A stretch of DNA of 64,000 nucleotides from Costus lasius (GCA_027563935.2 CM050450.1:94176439-94240438), one strand, 5' to 3'. Positions 1 through 11,578 are shown, counted from the first letter of the stretch. Notes: a model not told the origin generated them from the letters alone. Numbers and translations are program-made.

Positions 1-507
1 TGCCCTAACCTGACTCATGATCATTATCCAAGATAGTCTATGATCATTATGTTTCAAATGATATTGAACTACCTCAAAACAATGACAATCATCATTTAGT
101 CACTCAAGTGATCTCAAGTCAGAGGACATGTGCCACTTAGTGCATTCAAGGATTATTCACATTGTGACAAGCAATATGAATATCCTAGTAGGGTCTGTCC
201 AGTACATCCAATGTACCCATGAGTCTACATCTTATTCCATGCTCGAAGCATCCTATAAGATTAGAACACATATTAGTCTCAATCATATCAAGGCTGTCTC
301 ATATTCACCAAGATATCTCGACTAAGGACATATAGCCTGTCAGCCTAGCTGAACAGCTTTGAGACATTATTCAGTAGTACACTTATTACTGCAGACAAGG
401 TAACAACCTGAATAATAACCATGCCTTTATAAACATAAGAGTTTATTACATGATACTGTTACAATCCCAAAGGCCTCAAACATTAGCCTTAAGGGCATAC
501 CCCAACA
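1..507 (-). mobile_element. A0: partial family A LTR, U3 end
   Basis: This is the first (U3) part of a family A LTR read on the minus strand. It ends at 507 with ...CCCCAACA, the complement of the LTR start TGTTGGGG. It is nearly identical to the matching part of the A1 LTRs (1472-1964). It abuts A1 LTR sequence that starts abruptly at base 223 of the LTR as laid out on the plus strand, so A0 was inserted into the A1 3' LTR. The expected duplication partner of 508-512 (GCCTA) is off-window. It may be the 5' LTR of a full element extending left or a solo LTR; the window cannot tell. Confidence 0.88.
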
Positions 508-1964
508 GCCTACTCTTTGTTGATCCTTGTGCTAGCAAGGTTCTTCAAAGGTCCTTGTCGTATGAAAGGGAAGAGAATAATTTCTTGCTTGGCGAGATCT
601 CTCCTTTGTCGTCAAGATGTTCTTCCACGAGAGAAGAGGTGACGAGAGGTGAAGAGACGAGAGAAGGCGTAACACTCTCGAACGTGTAGTGCGTTACCTT
701 ATTTTGGAAAACCAAAAATAGTAACCGCCTAACGTTCATGCATTCATGCGTTCATGGGTTTACCCCAACGCATTTTGCTCTCTCCCTTGAACCACGCGCT
801 CACTCAATGAGCTGGTTCAATGTCGATTTGGTTCAAAGACCAATTAACCCAAGCCATATGGTCTAGATCACAATAAACCCTAAAGGTTCAAGATCTAACC
901 GTTCATCTCTTGATGCTCCTGATCTCACCGATCTAGCATCCAATCTCTCGATCGAAGCTTACCGATCTCAAGCCCTAATCAATCAAACATGATCAGACCA
1001 GATCTCACTTACAATCAGAGTTTAATTCCCTTTAAACTGAACCCAAACAATTCCGTCCACACGATCTGACTTAAGTAAGCCATATCATCAAATTGTGCGA
1101 CCCTAAGGGTTTCCTTTAAATGTCGGTAACGATAACTTACGTTATCACGATCAGTGAGGGGTATCTAGCAACACATCACTGTCTCCCGATATAAAGGAAA
1201 GAGTCTTCCAAGACTACACCCAAACCACAGCACAAGTGTGAATCCACTTCACTAGGCATACATGTTTCCTTTGCCACTGGATGTTCTTATTGGACAAGCG
1301 TGTCAAGCCTGTAGCTCCAATATGATGAGCATGATTAGATCAGATGAACATAGTCACCTGGGTATGGCCATACACTTTCTCAATCATCTCATTCAGGGGG
1401 GCCCCTTTAGAACATCACACTCCAATCAAGGAGACGGCAATCCTATATCTATCACTAGTGTCCTAACCTGACTCATGATCATTATCCAAGATAGTCTATA
1501 ACCATTATGTTTCAAATGATATTGAACTACCTCAAAACAATGACAATCATCATTTAGAAACACAAGTGATCTCAAGTCAGAGGACATGTGCCACTTGTAG
1601 CAAACAAGGATTATTCACATTGTGACAAGCAATTGAATATCCTAGTAGGGTCTGTCCAGTACATCCAATGTACCCATGAGTCTACATCTTATTCCATGCT
1701 CGAAGCATCCTATAAGATTAGAACACATATTAGTCTCAATCATATCAAGGCTGTCTCATGTTCACCAAGATATCTCGACTAAGGACATTACAGCATGTCA
1801 GCCAAGCTGAACAGCATTGAGACATTATTCAGAAGCACACTTATTGCAGCAGACAATGTAACAAACTGAATAACAACCATTGCCTTTATAAACATAAGAG
1901 TTTATACATGATACTGAAAGAATCCCAAGGCCTCAAACATTAGCCTTAAGGGCATACCCCAACA
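508..1964 (-). repeat. A1 3' LTR, truncated by A0
   Basis: 1457 bp aligned base for base with 7912-9368. It ends at 1964 in TACCCCAACA next to the polypurine tract. The remaining 222 bases of the LTR lie beyond the A0 insertion, off-window. Confidence 0.93.
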
Positions 1965-1975
1965 ATCTCCCACTT
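1965..1975 (-). other. A1 polypurine tract
   Basis: On the element strand this reads AAGTGGGAGAT immediately before the 3' LTR TG. The same sequence precedes the 3' LTR in A2, A3, A4, A5 and B2, as expected for the plus-strand DNA primer. Confidence 0.85.
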
Positions 1976-1984
1976 GCACTTAAT

Positions 1985-4900
1985 CTAATGGTTGAGAAAT
2001 CTCAAACCCATATTATTACAGTGCTTCTCATGCTTCTGCTGCGCCAGAGGCTTGGTAAGCGGGTCAGCCAGATTGTCATCTGTATGAACCTTGCAGATTT
2101 TAATCTCACCACGATCAATGATCTCCCGGATCAAGTGAAACCTTCTCTGTATGTGCTTGGACTTCTGGTGCGACCGTGGTTCCTTTGCTTGTGCGATTGC
2201 TCCAGTGTTATCACAGAAGATAACCAAAGGATCAGCACTCGAAGGAACAACACCAAGTTCTTGAACGAACTTACGAATCCACACTGCCTCCTTAGATGCT
2301 TCCGAGGCTGCAACATACTCGGCTTCTATTGTGGAATCAGCAACAATAGACTATTTGAAACTCTTCCACACCACTGCTCCTCCATTCAAGCTAAAAACAT
2401 AGCCTGATTGCGATCGGAAATCATCCTGGTCCGATTGGAACGAAGCGTCAGTATATCCTTCTATACTGAGTTCTTCCTGACCTCCATATATCAAGAACAT
2501 ATCTTTGGTCCTCCGCAGATATTTCAAAATGTTCTTGACCGCAATCCAGTGCGCTTGACCTGGATTACTTTGGAATCGACTGGTCACGCTTAACCCGTAA
2601 GCGACGTCTGGGCTAGTACACAACATCGCATACAAGATGGATCCAATAGCCGAAGCATAAGGCGTATTGTCCATTTCATCTTTCTCTGTCTGTGTTTGTG
2701 GACACTGACTCTTTGAAAGATTCAGACCATGTCTGACTGGAAGATATCCTCTTTTAGAATTCTCTAAATGGAATCTCTCCAGGACTTTATCGATGTAAGT
2801 ACTTTGGCACAGCCCGAGAAGCCTCTTAGATCTATCCCTGTAGATCTTCACACCTAACACATAGGCTGTTTCTCCTAGATCTTTCATCTGGAAACATTTT
2901 CTTAACCACGCTTTAACAGCATGCAGTTCAGGAATATCGTTTCCAATGATTAAGATATCATCGACGTAGAGGACTAGGAAAGTAATCACGCTCCCACTAA
3001 ACCTCTTATATACACACGGGTCATCTTCGTTCTTGATGAAACCAAATTCACATATTGATTCATCAAAACGAATATTCCAGCTTCTAGATGCTTGCTTAAG
3101 TCCATAAATGGACTTCTTTAACTTGCATATTTTATGACGATCTGATGGATTAGTGAAACCTTCAGGTTGTGTCATATACACATCCTCATCCAGTTTTCCA
3201 TTAAGGAAAGCGGTCTTCACATCCATTTGCCAGATCTCATAATCATAATATGCTGCTATCGTGAAAAGAATCCGAATAGACTTGAACATGGCTACAGGAG
3301 AGAAAGTTTCATCATAATCTACCCCGTAGATTTGTTTGAAACCTTTCGCAACTAGCCTGCCTTTATAGGTAACCACGTTACCATCCATGTCAATCTTCTT
3401 CTTGAAGATCCATTTACAGCCTATAGGGATTACTCCCGGAGGCGGATCAACCAAATCCCAGACTTGGTTATCTGACATGGAGTCCATCTCGGCTCGCATA
3501 GCTTCAAGCCATCTAGCTGACTCCGGTCCACTGACCGCATCCGCATAAGTGAGGGGTTTATCATGATCAATGATGTAGACTCCGTCATAGCGCTCAGGCT
3601 GTCGACGGATCCTTCCCGATCTTCGCGGTTCCCGTGATATCTGAGCCTCAGGTTGTTCAGTAACCTGTTCTACTGGCTCATGCTCATCCAATTGTGCTTG
3701 ACTACTTTGTCCTTCGTCTGGATTCTCATCCAGCTTTATTTCTCTCCCACTGGCCTCTTACAGAAGAAATTCCTTCTCAAGAAAAATGGCCGTCCGAGCA
3801 ACAAATACCTTGTTCTCTTTGGGATCATAGAAATAATAACCCTTAGTTTCCTTAGGGTAACCGACAAAGATACATTTCTCAGATCTGCTCTCTAGTTTCC
3901 CAGAGGCGAGCTTTTTGACATAAGTCTCACAACCCCAGATCTTAATAAATGTCAAGCTCGGCTGTTTCCCATACCATAATTCACATGGAGTCTTTGAAAC
4001 TGCCTTGGATGGCACTCGGTTTAGTACCTTTGCAGCTGTTTCCAGCGCAAATCCCCAAAAGGAGTAAGGTAGAGTAGCCTGACTCATCATAGAACGAACC
4101 ATATCCAGTAAGGTTCTGTTCCTCCTCTCGGACACACCATTCCATTGCGGTGTTCCTGGCGGAGTGAGCTGTGAGATAATCCCACACTCCTTCAGATAGT
4201 CAGTAAATTCTCGACTTAGGTATTCTCCACCTCGATCAGAACGAAGTGCCTTGATATTTCGGCCTAGCTGATTCTGTACTTCATTTTTGAACTCTTTGAA
4301 CTTGTCAAAAGATTCACTCTTATGTCTCATTAGATGGACATACCCATATCTACTGAAATCATCAGTAAAGGTAATGAAGTACGAATAGCCACCTCTGGCA
4401 TGTTTACTAAATGGCCCACACACATCACTGTGTATAAGGTCAAGTAAACCTGAAGTCCTTTGACCTTTATGAGGAAAAGGAGCCTTCGTCATTTTACCCA
4501 TTAAACAAGCTTTGCATGTATCAATCTCCTCATAGGAGAATGATCCCAGCAGTCCATGATCATGCAACCGCTTAATGCGTTTCTTGTTAATATGGCCTAA
4601 ACGACTATGCCATAGCAAGGTGCTGTCATCAGCATACTTGGCTTTCTTATTATCAATATTTTGTATAGAACATTTCATGTCCAACATGAATAATCCATTG
4701 TTAATTGATCCAGTAGCATAAACAATATTATCATAAGAAAGAACACACTTTGAAATATTGCATTCAAAGGAAAATCCTTTCCTGATAAGAGCAGGAATAG
4801 AGATAATATTTTTAGTAATACTCGGAACAAAATAACAATTGTCCAGTTCTAATACAAGTCCAGATGGTAATGAGATGTAATAAACCCCTACAGCAACAGC

Positions 4901-5866
4901 AGCAACCCGTGCCCCATTTCCAACTCGTAGGTCCACCTCATGCTGTCCCACCTGTCTTCTTCTCTTGAGTTCCTGTACATTTGAACAAATGTGAACTCCA
5001 CATGCAGTGTCCAACACCCATGAAATAGAAGAAGAAAACATGACCTCAGTCACAAAAATACCTGAGCCAGAAGCGATGCTTCCCTTCTTGTCTCCTTGGA
5101 GCGCTTTACAGTCCTTTTTCCAGTGACCCAGCTGGCCACAATGGAAACATCTGTATTCCTTTGACCGCTTGACCTTTTGTTTCAGAGCCTTGTTGTAATT
5201 CTTGATAGGGGCTTTGCCCTTCTTCCCCTTCTTCTTGTTCCTTGACGGAAACATCAAGACAGAGGTTGAAGGCTTTCCCTTTAGAGTTTCCTATGTAGTC
5301 AAGAGCATATTCAGCAACTCTGCCGGAGTACAGTCGATCTTGTTCATATTAAAATTAATAATGAACGGATCGAAAGAAGCCGAGAGGGACTGCAGAATAA
5401 TGTCTACAGCAAGCTCCTGATTGATGGTATGCCCCAGTTTCTCTAGAGCCTCTTTGTGCCCAATCATCTTGAGCACATGAGCTCCCACTGGACTCCCTTC
5501 AGCCAGTTTGCTCTGAAAGAAAAGCTTGGTCAAATTATAGCGTTCAGTCCTCGCCTGTGCAGCATACAGCATCTTGAGGTTTGCTATAATTTCTATAGCA
5601 GACATATCCTCATGCTGACGCTGCAGCTGTGGCGTCATAGACGCTAGCATCAGGCAAGCGACATCAATGCTATCATTGACATGCTTTTCATAGGCATCCC
5701 GAACCGCCCTTGCGGCGTTCGGAGCGGGTTGAGGCGGTATAGCCGTCTCGAGGACATACAGTTTCCTCTCAGCCTTAAGAACGATCTTAAGGTGTCCGTA
5801 CCAGTCTGAGAAGTTTGGCCCAGCAAACTTCTCCCTTTCCAGTAGGGATCGCACATTGAAGCTCAT
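1985..5866 (-). pseudogene. A1 gag-pol, three premature stops
   Basis: This single reading frame of about 1293 codons encodes a copia Gag-Pol. The ATG is at 5866 (MSFNVRSLLEREKF). Gag has a CCHC knuckle (CFHCGQLGHWKKDC); then come protease (WVLDTACGVH), integrase with its HHCC finger (WHSRLGH...CKACLMGK) and DDE core, RT (MDVKTAFLNGK, YVDDILIIGND) and RNase H (YTDASF, TEAEYVAASEA, CDNTGAI). The frame never shifts but is cut by stops at 5291-5293 (Gag, Glu codon to TAG), 3758-3760 (between integrase and RT, Gln to TAA) and 2351-2353 (RNase H, Gln to TAG). It ends in LRFLNH. All catalytic motifs remain readable, so decay is light and recent. It cannot make full Pol without readthrough. Confidence 0.93.
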
Positions 5867-6175
5867 GGTGTTCGTTGCTGCAGGAATCTACAACAATGCA
5901 AGAACAGCAAGGTTAGTATCAATGTTTAGAATCAATCCAGGACTTAAGAAAGATTCTTTTCTCACTATTTTATCTGGCTGAAAAATCTAGCAAAACAGCC
6001 CGAAAGAGTAACACTCTTTTAGTGAGATGGGATCCAGATTTCATACTTGGTCTCCGCGTCCCGCTCAGGCGAGATAAGATGCACAGAGAGTACAAGCACT
6101 AATTTCTGGTAGGCAGTCCCTGCCAATCGCCAACCCGTGCGATTCCCCTTCATCTGGGCAATCCAGCAGACTGTG

Positions 6176-6396
6176 CCAACTGAGTTGGTACAACACAATC
6201 TCTGATCCCACAGATGGCTGCCTCCATAGAGCTAACATATGCCCCATATGTAGCCTACATGGTCAAGCTGACCTGACCTACTCCCTGGACCACCACGTGC
6301 TATGCTGAGCAACGAGAAGCGATAAATCCCTTCCCTGTAACACGCAGGTGTAATCGCACACCGTCTGAAGATAGATGGGCGTGCCCACTGAGTGGG
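6176..6396 (-). promoter_or_regulatory. A1 leader hairpin block
   Basis: On the element strand the hairpins CCCAC-TCA-GTGGG (6384-6396) and CCAAC-TCA-GTTGG (6176-6188) lie here. They are the same as in A2, A3, A4 and A5, and their stems covary with those of family B. Candidate RNA packaging or dimer signal (inference). Confidence 0.5.
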
Positions 6397-6745
6397 TACA
6401 ACACGGCCCCAACGATAGTCAGAACAGTGAGGTTTCGCGTCAGAAGGCTTCCGTGCTTGATATTATAGTGTTGGATTTTAACGGTCCTTTTATCTTCTTA
6501 ACTATCATGCAAACCCTATGGTGATAGCAGAAGATAAATAAATCATGCAATTCTAATTATTTAAACAATAAATAGAAAGCATGCTGATCTTATGTGGTAA
6601 AAGCCCATTAACCCTAAGTAAGACCTTAATTTTAATTTAGTCTTCACTTGAGCTCTTCATGGGTCTTTTGCATCTTGTCTGGCCCAACCCAGGGCCCAAG
6701 CGCCCACTGCAGCTCTGGTGCGCCCACCAGGTAAATGCGCCTGTC

Positions 6746-6762
6746 CCAGAGTCGAACTCTGG
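6746..6762 (-). promoter_or_regulatory. A1 TTCGA-loop hairpin
   Basis: On the element strand this reads CCAGAG-TTCGA-CTCTGG, a perfect 6-bp stem. A4 and A5 have the same loop with compensatory stem changes. A2 and A3 lack this stretch. Confidence 0.55.
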
Positions 6763-7332
6763 ACCTCCCACCTGGTCAAGCCACTGCTGCATGCGCCTCT
6801 GCCAAGTGTGCTCTGTGCTCTTGTCTGATTAAATTACAATTTAATCTATCTAGACAAGATTGACACGCAGGTCAATTACACAATAAATTAATTAAAATGT
6901 GATGCGCAGATCAAAAAATAATAATTTACAATTTTATTAACCAGGCACGCAGGCCCCAGCACAGCACACATTTAACACGGGCAGCCCACATAAGATTAAA
7001 TAAACAAGCAGATGCTTACAATCAACATGTGATCCAATAAGAAAATAAAATTTTGAAAAACCCCATTGGCATCATTTTATTTTTCTTATGTGCCCTACTA
7101 CCTTACAACGGTCCATTATTAGGGATCCACTCATCAGACCTAGTCAGATCCACTGCCCTTGCATGCACCAAGTCCTAACTGACTTGAGTCGACCAAATGG
7201 TCAACCATGCATGCGTCAAGGGCTGAACGACCTCATGAGTTCTGGCGAGCGGGTGTGACCCCGGGCCTAACTCATGTGCGTTCACAGGTTGTCTCAACCA
7301 GACATCGCTACACGCTTGTCCGCAGTCGACCT

Positions 7333-7364
7333 ATAGCCACCTCGTGCTTGCGCACAGGTGCCAT
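7333..7364 (-). promoter_or_regulatory. A1 GCAA-loop hairpin
   Basis: Element strand: ATGGC-ACCT-G-TGC-GCAA-GCA-CG-AGGT-G-GCTAT, a stem closed by a GNRA tetraloop. Here one pair is G-T where other copies have A-T or G-C. Confidence 0.6.
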
Positions 7365-7674
7365 CTGGTCGACCCATCTAGGCTGTCAGATAGTCTGATC
7401 AGACTGGTTGGATCTTGACTAGACTGTGACTTCAACCCTAATAACCCGTCTAAGGGTTTAAAGTAGGCGCCACTTAGATCTAATGGTAAGCGCGCAAGTC
7501 GTTAAGTTTTGAGAAAAACATCAACAACAATATGAAAGAAGCGCTACCTTCATACATGCGCCAACATTTATACAACATGTAAGTTTTCGCATGTAACCTA
7601 TAGATCTAGCAATATGGCGCAAACAAGGATCACAAGACATACATAGCAATCATATTAACATGCATAAGAACCTG

Positions 7675-7686
7675 GCTCTGATACCA
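7675..7686 (-). other. A1 primer-binding site
   Basis: The plus strand shows GCTCTGATACCA, so the element strand is TGGTATCAGAGC. It is complementary to the 3' end of plant initiator-Met tRNA and lies 3 nt from the 5' LTR. Confidence 0.92.
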
Positions 7687-7689
7687 GTT

Positions 7690-9368
7690 TGAAGGTCCCA
7701 TTCAAGGGGGAGCGAAACCCTAAAGTGGCGCATGTATAATATTTGCAGCGGAAATAAGGGTTTCTAGGGTTCGATTGCATGAAATATGATCAACTACAAA
7801 ACCTGATTGCAAGTATAAGAAGGATCATACCATCGCCATTCTTTGGATGGTGCCTTGGAAGCAAAGATCGAAAGGGATCTTCTCCAAAAGTGACGCACAC
7901 AAGGTGATGCCGCCTACTCTTTGTTGATCCTTGTGCTAGCAAGGTTCTTCAAAGGTCCTTGTCGTATGAAAGGGAAGAGAAGAATTTCTTGCTTGGCGAG
8001 ATCTCTCCTTTGTCGTCAAGATGTTCTTCCATGAGAGAAGAGGCGACGAGAGGTGAAGAGACGAGAGAAGGCGTAACACTCTCGAACGTGTAGTGCGTTA
8101 CCTTATTTTGGAAAACCAAAAATAGTAACCGCCTAAGGTTCATGCGTTCATGCGTTCATGGGTTTACCCCAACGTATTTTGCTCTCTCCCTTGAACCATG
8201 CGCTCACTCAATGAGCTGGTTCAATGTCGATTTGGTTCAAAGACCAATTAACCCAAGCCATATGGTCTAGATCACAATAAACCCTAAAGGTTCAAGATCT
8301 AACCGTTCATCTCTTGATGCTCCTGATCTCACCGATCTAGCATCCAATCTCTCGATCGAAGCTTACCGATCTCAAGCCCTAATCAATCAAACATGATCAG
8401 ACCAGATCTCACTTACAATCAGAGTTTAATTCCCTTTAAACTGAACCCAAACAATTCCGTCCACACGATCTGACTTAAGTAAGCCATATCATCAAATTGT
8501 GCGACCCTAAGGGTTTCCTTTAAATGTCGGTAACGATAACTTACGTTATCACGATCAGTGAGGGGTATCTAGCAACACATCACTGTCTCCCGATATAAAG
8601 GAAAGAGTCTTCCAAGACTACACCCAAACCACAGCACAAGTGTGAATCCACTTCACTAGGCATACATGTTTCCTTTGCCACTGGATGTTCTTATTGGACA
8701 AGCGTGTCAAGCCTGTAGCTCCAATATGATGAGCATGATTAGATCAGATGAACATAGTCACCTGGGTATGGCCATACACTTTCTCAATCATCTCATTCAG
8801 GGGGGCCCCTTTAGAACATCACACTCCAATCAAGGAGACGGCAATCCTATATCTATCACTAGTGTCCTAACCTGACTCATGATCATTATCCAAGATAGTC
8901 TATAACCATTATGTTTCAAATGATATTGAACTACCTCAAAACAATGACAATCATCATTTAGAAACACAAGTGATCTCAAGTCAGAGGACATGTGCCACTT
9001 GTAGCAAACAAGGATTATTCACATTGTGACAAGCAATTGAATATCCTAGTAGGGTCTGTCCAGTACATCCAATGTACCCATGAGTCTACATCTTATTCCA
9101 TGCTCGAAGCATCCTATAAGATTAGAACACATATTAGTCTCAATCATATCAAGGCTGTCTCATGTTCACCAAGATATCTCGACTAAGGACATTACAGCAT
9201 GTCAGCCAAGCTGAACAGCATTGAGACATTATTCAAAAGCACACTTATTGCAGCAGACAATGTAACAAACTGAATAACAACCATTGCCTTTATAAACATA
9301 AGAGTTTATACATGATACTGAAAGAATCCCAAGGCCTCAAACATTAGCCTTAAGGGCATACCCCAACA
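7690..9368 (-). repeat. A1 5' LTR
   Basis: 1679 bp, TG...CA. It matches the 3' LTR over its full surviving length. On the element strand it contains a GATAAC-GTAA-GTTATC inverted repeat, a TATA-like CTATTTTTGG inside an imperfect inverted repeat (8095-8132), the conserved TTGCTAGCACAAGG, and the candidate first exon ATGGCGATG (7839-7831) followed by GT. Two short ORFs antisense to the element (8666-8875 and 8992-9186, plus) occur in all family A LTRs and are treated as LTR sequence. Confidence 0.94.
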
Positions 9369-9512
9369 GGAAACAATTCACAACTCCACTGATCGATAGC
9401 TTAGTGAGGGCTACGCGTTAGAAGGCTATCAGACTTGATATTTTAATTGAGGGTTTTTGTTTAAGGTCTCATCATCTCAGTTTTATCTTATGTCTATCAT
9501 TACAGGCATACA
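9369..9512 (-). mobile_element. B1: family B leader fragment
   Basis: These 144 bp lie between A1 and A2. On the minus strand they match the B2 leader around 48040-48171 (attaaaatatcaagt, a cttctaacgc stretch, a cgtagccctcac stretch, gaattgtttcc). They continue at 27754 after A2 and its TSD (ATACA at 9508-9512 and 27749-27753). The remainder of B1, with its gag-pol, should lie left of A1, off-window. Confidence 0.85.
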
Positions 9513-11213
9513 TGTTAGGGTATGCCCTTAAGGCTAATGTTTGAGGCCTTGGGATTGTATCAGTATCATGTAATAAACTTTTATGTTTATAAAGGCAATG
9601 GTTGTTATTCAGTTTGTTACCTTGTCTGCTGTAATAAGTGTACTTCTGAATAATGTCTCAAAGCTGTTCAGCTAGGCTGACATGCTGTAATGTCCTTAGT
9701 CGAAATATCTTGGTGAACATGAGACAGCCTTGATATGGTTAAGACTAATATGTGTTCTAATCTTATAGGATGCTTTGAGCATGGAATAAGATGTAGACTC
9801 ATGGGTACATTGGATGTACTGGACAGACCCTACTAGGATATTCAATTGCTTGTCACAATGTGAATAATCCTTGTTTGCATCAAGTGGCACATGTCCTTTA
9901 ACTTGAGATCACTTGGGTTTCTAAATGATGATTGTCATTGTTTTGAGGTGGTTTAATATCATTTGAAACATAATGATTATAGACTATCTTGGATGGTGAG
10001 CTTGAGTCAGGTTAGGGCACTAGTGATAGATAAAGGATTGCCGTCTCCTTGTTTAAGGAGTGTGATGTTCTAAAGGGGCCCCCCTGGATGAGATGATTGA
10101 GAAAGTGTATGGCCATACCCAGGTGACTGTGTTCATCTGATCTAATCATGCTCATCATATTGGAGTTACAGGCTTGACACGCTTGTCCAATAAGAACATC
10201 CAGTGGCAAAGGAAACATGTATGCCTAGTGAAATGGATTCACTCTTGAGCTGTGGTTTGGGTGTAGTCTTGGAAGACTCTTTCCTTTATATCGGGAGACA
10301 GTGATGTGTTGCTAGATACCCCTCACTGATCGTGATAACGTAAGTTATCGTTACCGACATTTAAAGGAAACCCTTAGGGTCGCACAATTTGATGATATGG
10401 CTTACTTAAGTCAGATCGTGTGGACTGAATTGTTTCAGTTCAGATTAAGGGATTTAAACTCTGATTGTAAGTGAGATCTAGTCTGATCATGTTTGATTGA
10501 TTAGGGCTTGAGATCGGTAAGCTTCGATCGAGAGTGTTGATGCTAGATCGATCAGATCAGGAGCATCAGAAGATGAATGGTCAGATCTAGGACCTTAGGG
10601 TTTAATCCGATCTTGACTTAATGCTTGGGCTAATTCGGTTTGGTCATTGAACCAAAGACCTTGGACCGGCTCATGATTGAGCGCTTGGTTCAATGTGAAT
10701 AAGTGAGTTTCGAATAGTTCAACGCAAAACGTTTTGGAGTTAAAGACTTTCTATAATTGGAAAGTCGGTTTTTCAAGTGTAAAAACGTCTCCACGTTTTG
10801 GCTGAACGTCTCCACTTCGTGTGGATTGTTGTCTCGCTTCTTCCTCTCGCGGACTCTCGGGTGTAGAGAAGAGAACTCACGCCGAAGTCTAGTGGAGAAA
10901 GCCGAGCAAGTCTTTCATCACCCCTACAAGCGATCAAAGACACTTTGGTGCCTTGCTAGCACAAGGAGCGATCGAAGTGTAGGCCTTCTTCCTCTTGTGT
11001 GCGATTCCTTTGGAGAAGAACCAATCGAGTCTTTGCTTCCAAGGCATCATCTAAACTATGGCATCGGTATGACCCTTTGTTGATTTTAGCAACCTTTCAT
11101 CTAGTTGATGATATATCATACATGCGATTCTTGAATCCCTAATTTCCGCCATGCAAAGGTTTCGGTTGTGCATGTTTAGGGTTCTCGCCCCCCTCTTGAA
11201 AGGGGTTTCTTCA
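9513..11213 (+). repeat. A2 5' LTR
   Basis: 1701 bp, TGTTAGGG...TTCTTCA. It holds the inverted repeat GATAAC-GTAA-GTTATC (10334-10349), the TATA-like CTATAATTGG within GACTTTC...GAAAGTC (10745-10766), the conserved TTGCTAGCACAAGG, and the candidate first exon ATGGCATCG (11058-11066) followed by GTATGA. Confidence 0.95.
11058..11066 (+). other. A2 candidate LTR-encoded first Gag exon (3' end)
   Basis: ATG GCA TCG is followed directly by GTATGA. With the acceptor-like TTGTAG ending at 12963 this gives a 1897-nt intron, and Met-Ala-Ser would continue in frame through 7 codons to the Gag ATG at 12985. The arrangement recurs in A1, A3, A4 and A5 with silent changes in the Ala codon. It is a prediction without RNA evidence. 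Confidence 0.5.
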
Positions 11214-11215
11214 AT

Positions 11216-11227
11216 TGGTATCAGAGC
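11216..11227 (+). other. A2 primer-binding site
   Basis: TGGTATCAGAGC, complementary to the initiator-Met tRNA 3' end, 2 nt after the 5' LTR. It lies inside the candidate intron. Confidence 0.93.
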
Positions 11228-11546
11228 AGCGGTTGTATGTATGGTTATATAATTGCTTTGTGATCCTTGTTTGCGCTCTAGTATAGATCTTTTTCACATG
11301 CGAATCTACATGCTAGGTTTTAAGTGTTGGCGCATGTGTTTTGTTCATGTTTTTGCATGATCTTGTTGGCGCATGTTTAGTTTGTTGAATGGTATTTCAT
11401 CAAAAACTTGTTTACTTGCGCGCAAACAATTAGATCTATATGCACTTACTATAAACCCTTAGACGGGTTGATGGGGTTGAAGTCACCCTCTAGGTTAGAT
11501 CCAATAGTCTGATCAGACCATCTGACAGCCTAGATGGGTTGACCAG

Positions 11547-11578
11547 ATAGCACCTGTGCGCAAGCACGAGGTGGCTAT
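11547..11578 (+). promoter_or_regulatory. A2 GCAA-loop hairpin
   Basis: ATAGC-ACCT-G-TGC-GCAA-GCA-CG-AGGT-G-GCTAT: three stacked helices closed by a GNRA tetraloop. Each helix shows paired changes in at least one other copy. Confidence 0.62.

Larger units (their letters stand above)
5867..7674 (-). other. A1 5' leader, with candidate intron
   Basis: Untranslated leader between PBS and the Gag ATG. On the minus strand a donor-like ATGGCGATG|GTATGA lies in the 5' LTR (GT at 7830-7829) and an acceptor-like TTGTAG ends at 5888, 21 nt before the ATG. Removing 7830-5888 (1943 nt) would join the LTR ATG in frame with Gag. Short ORFs here (for example 7207-7398 plus) are not conserved as proteins and are not called. 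Confidence 0.6.
508..9368 (-). mobile_element. A1: family A Ty1/copia retrotransposon, minus strand
   Basis: This is a nearly complete copia element in minus orientation: 5' LTR 7690-9368, PBS 7675-7686, leader 5867-7674, gag-pol 1985-5866, PPT 1965-1975, 3' LTR 508-1964. The 3' LTR lacks the 222 bases beyond the A0 insertion. About 8 differences are visible over the 1457 bp shared by the LTRs, so insertion is recent. The right flank, GGAAA at 9369, is leader sequence of B1, so A1 inserted into B1. The left TSD is not visible. Confidence 0.93.

Noticed and set aside
1262..1471. Short ORFs in LTRs (1262-1471, 8666-8875, 8992-9186 and equivalents) as host genes
   Set aside because: They recur in every family A LTR, antisense to the element, with no known domain; they are LTR sequence.
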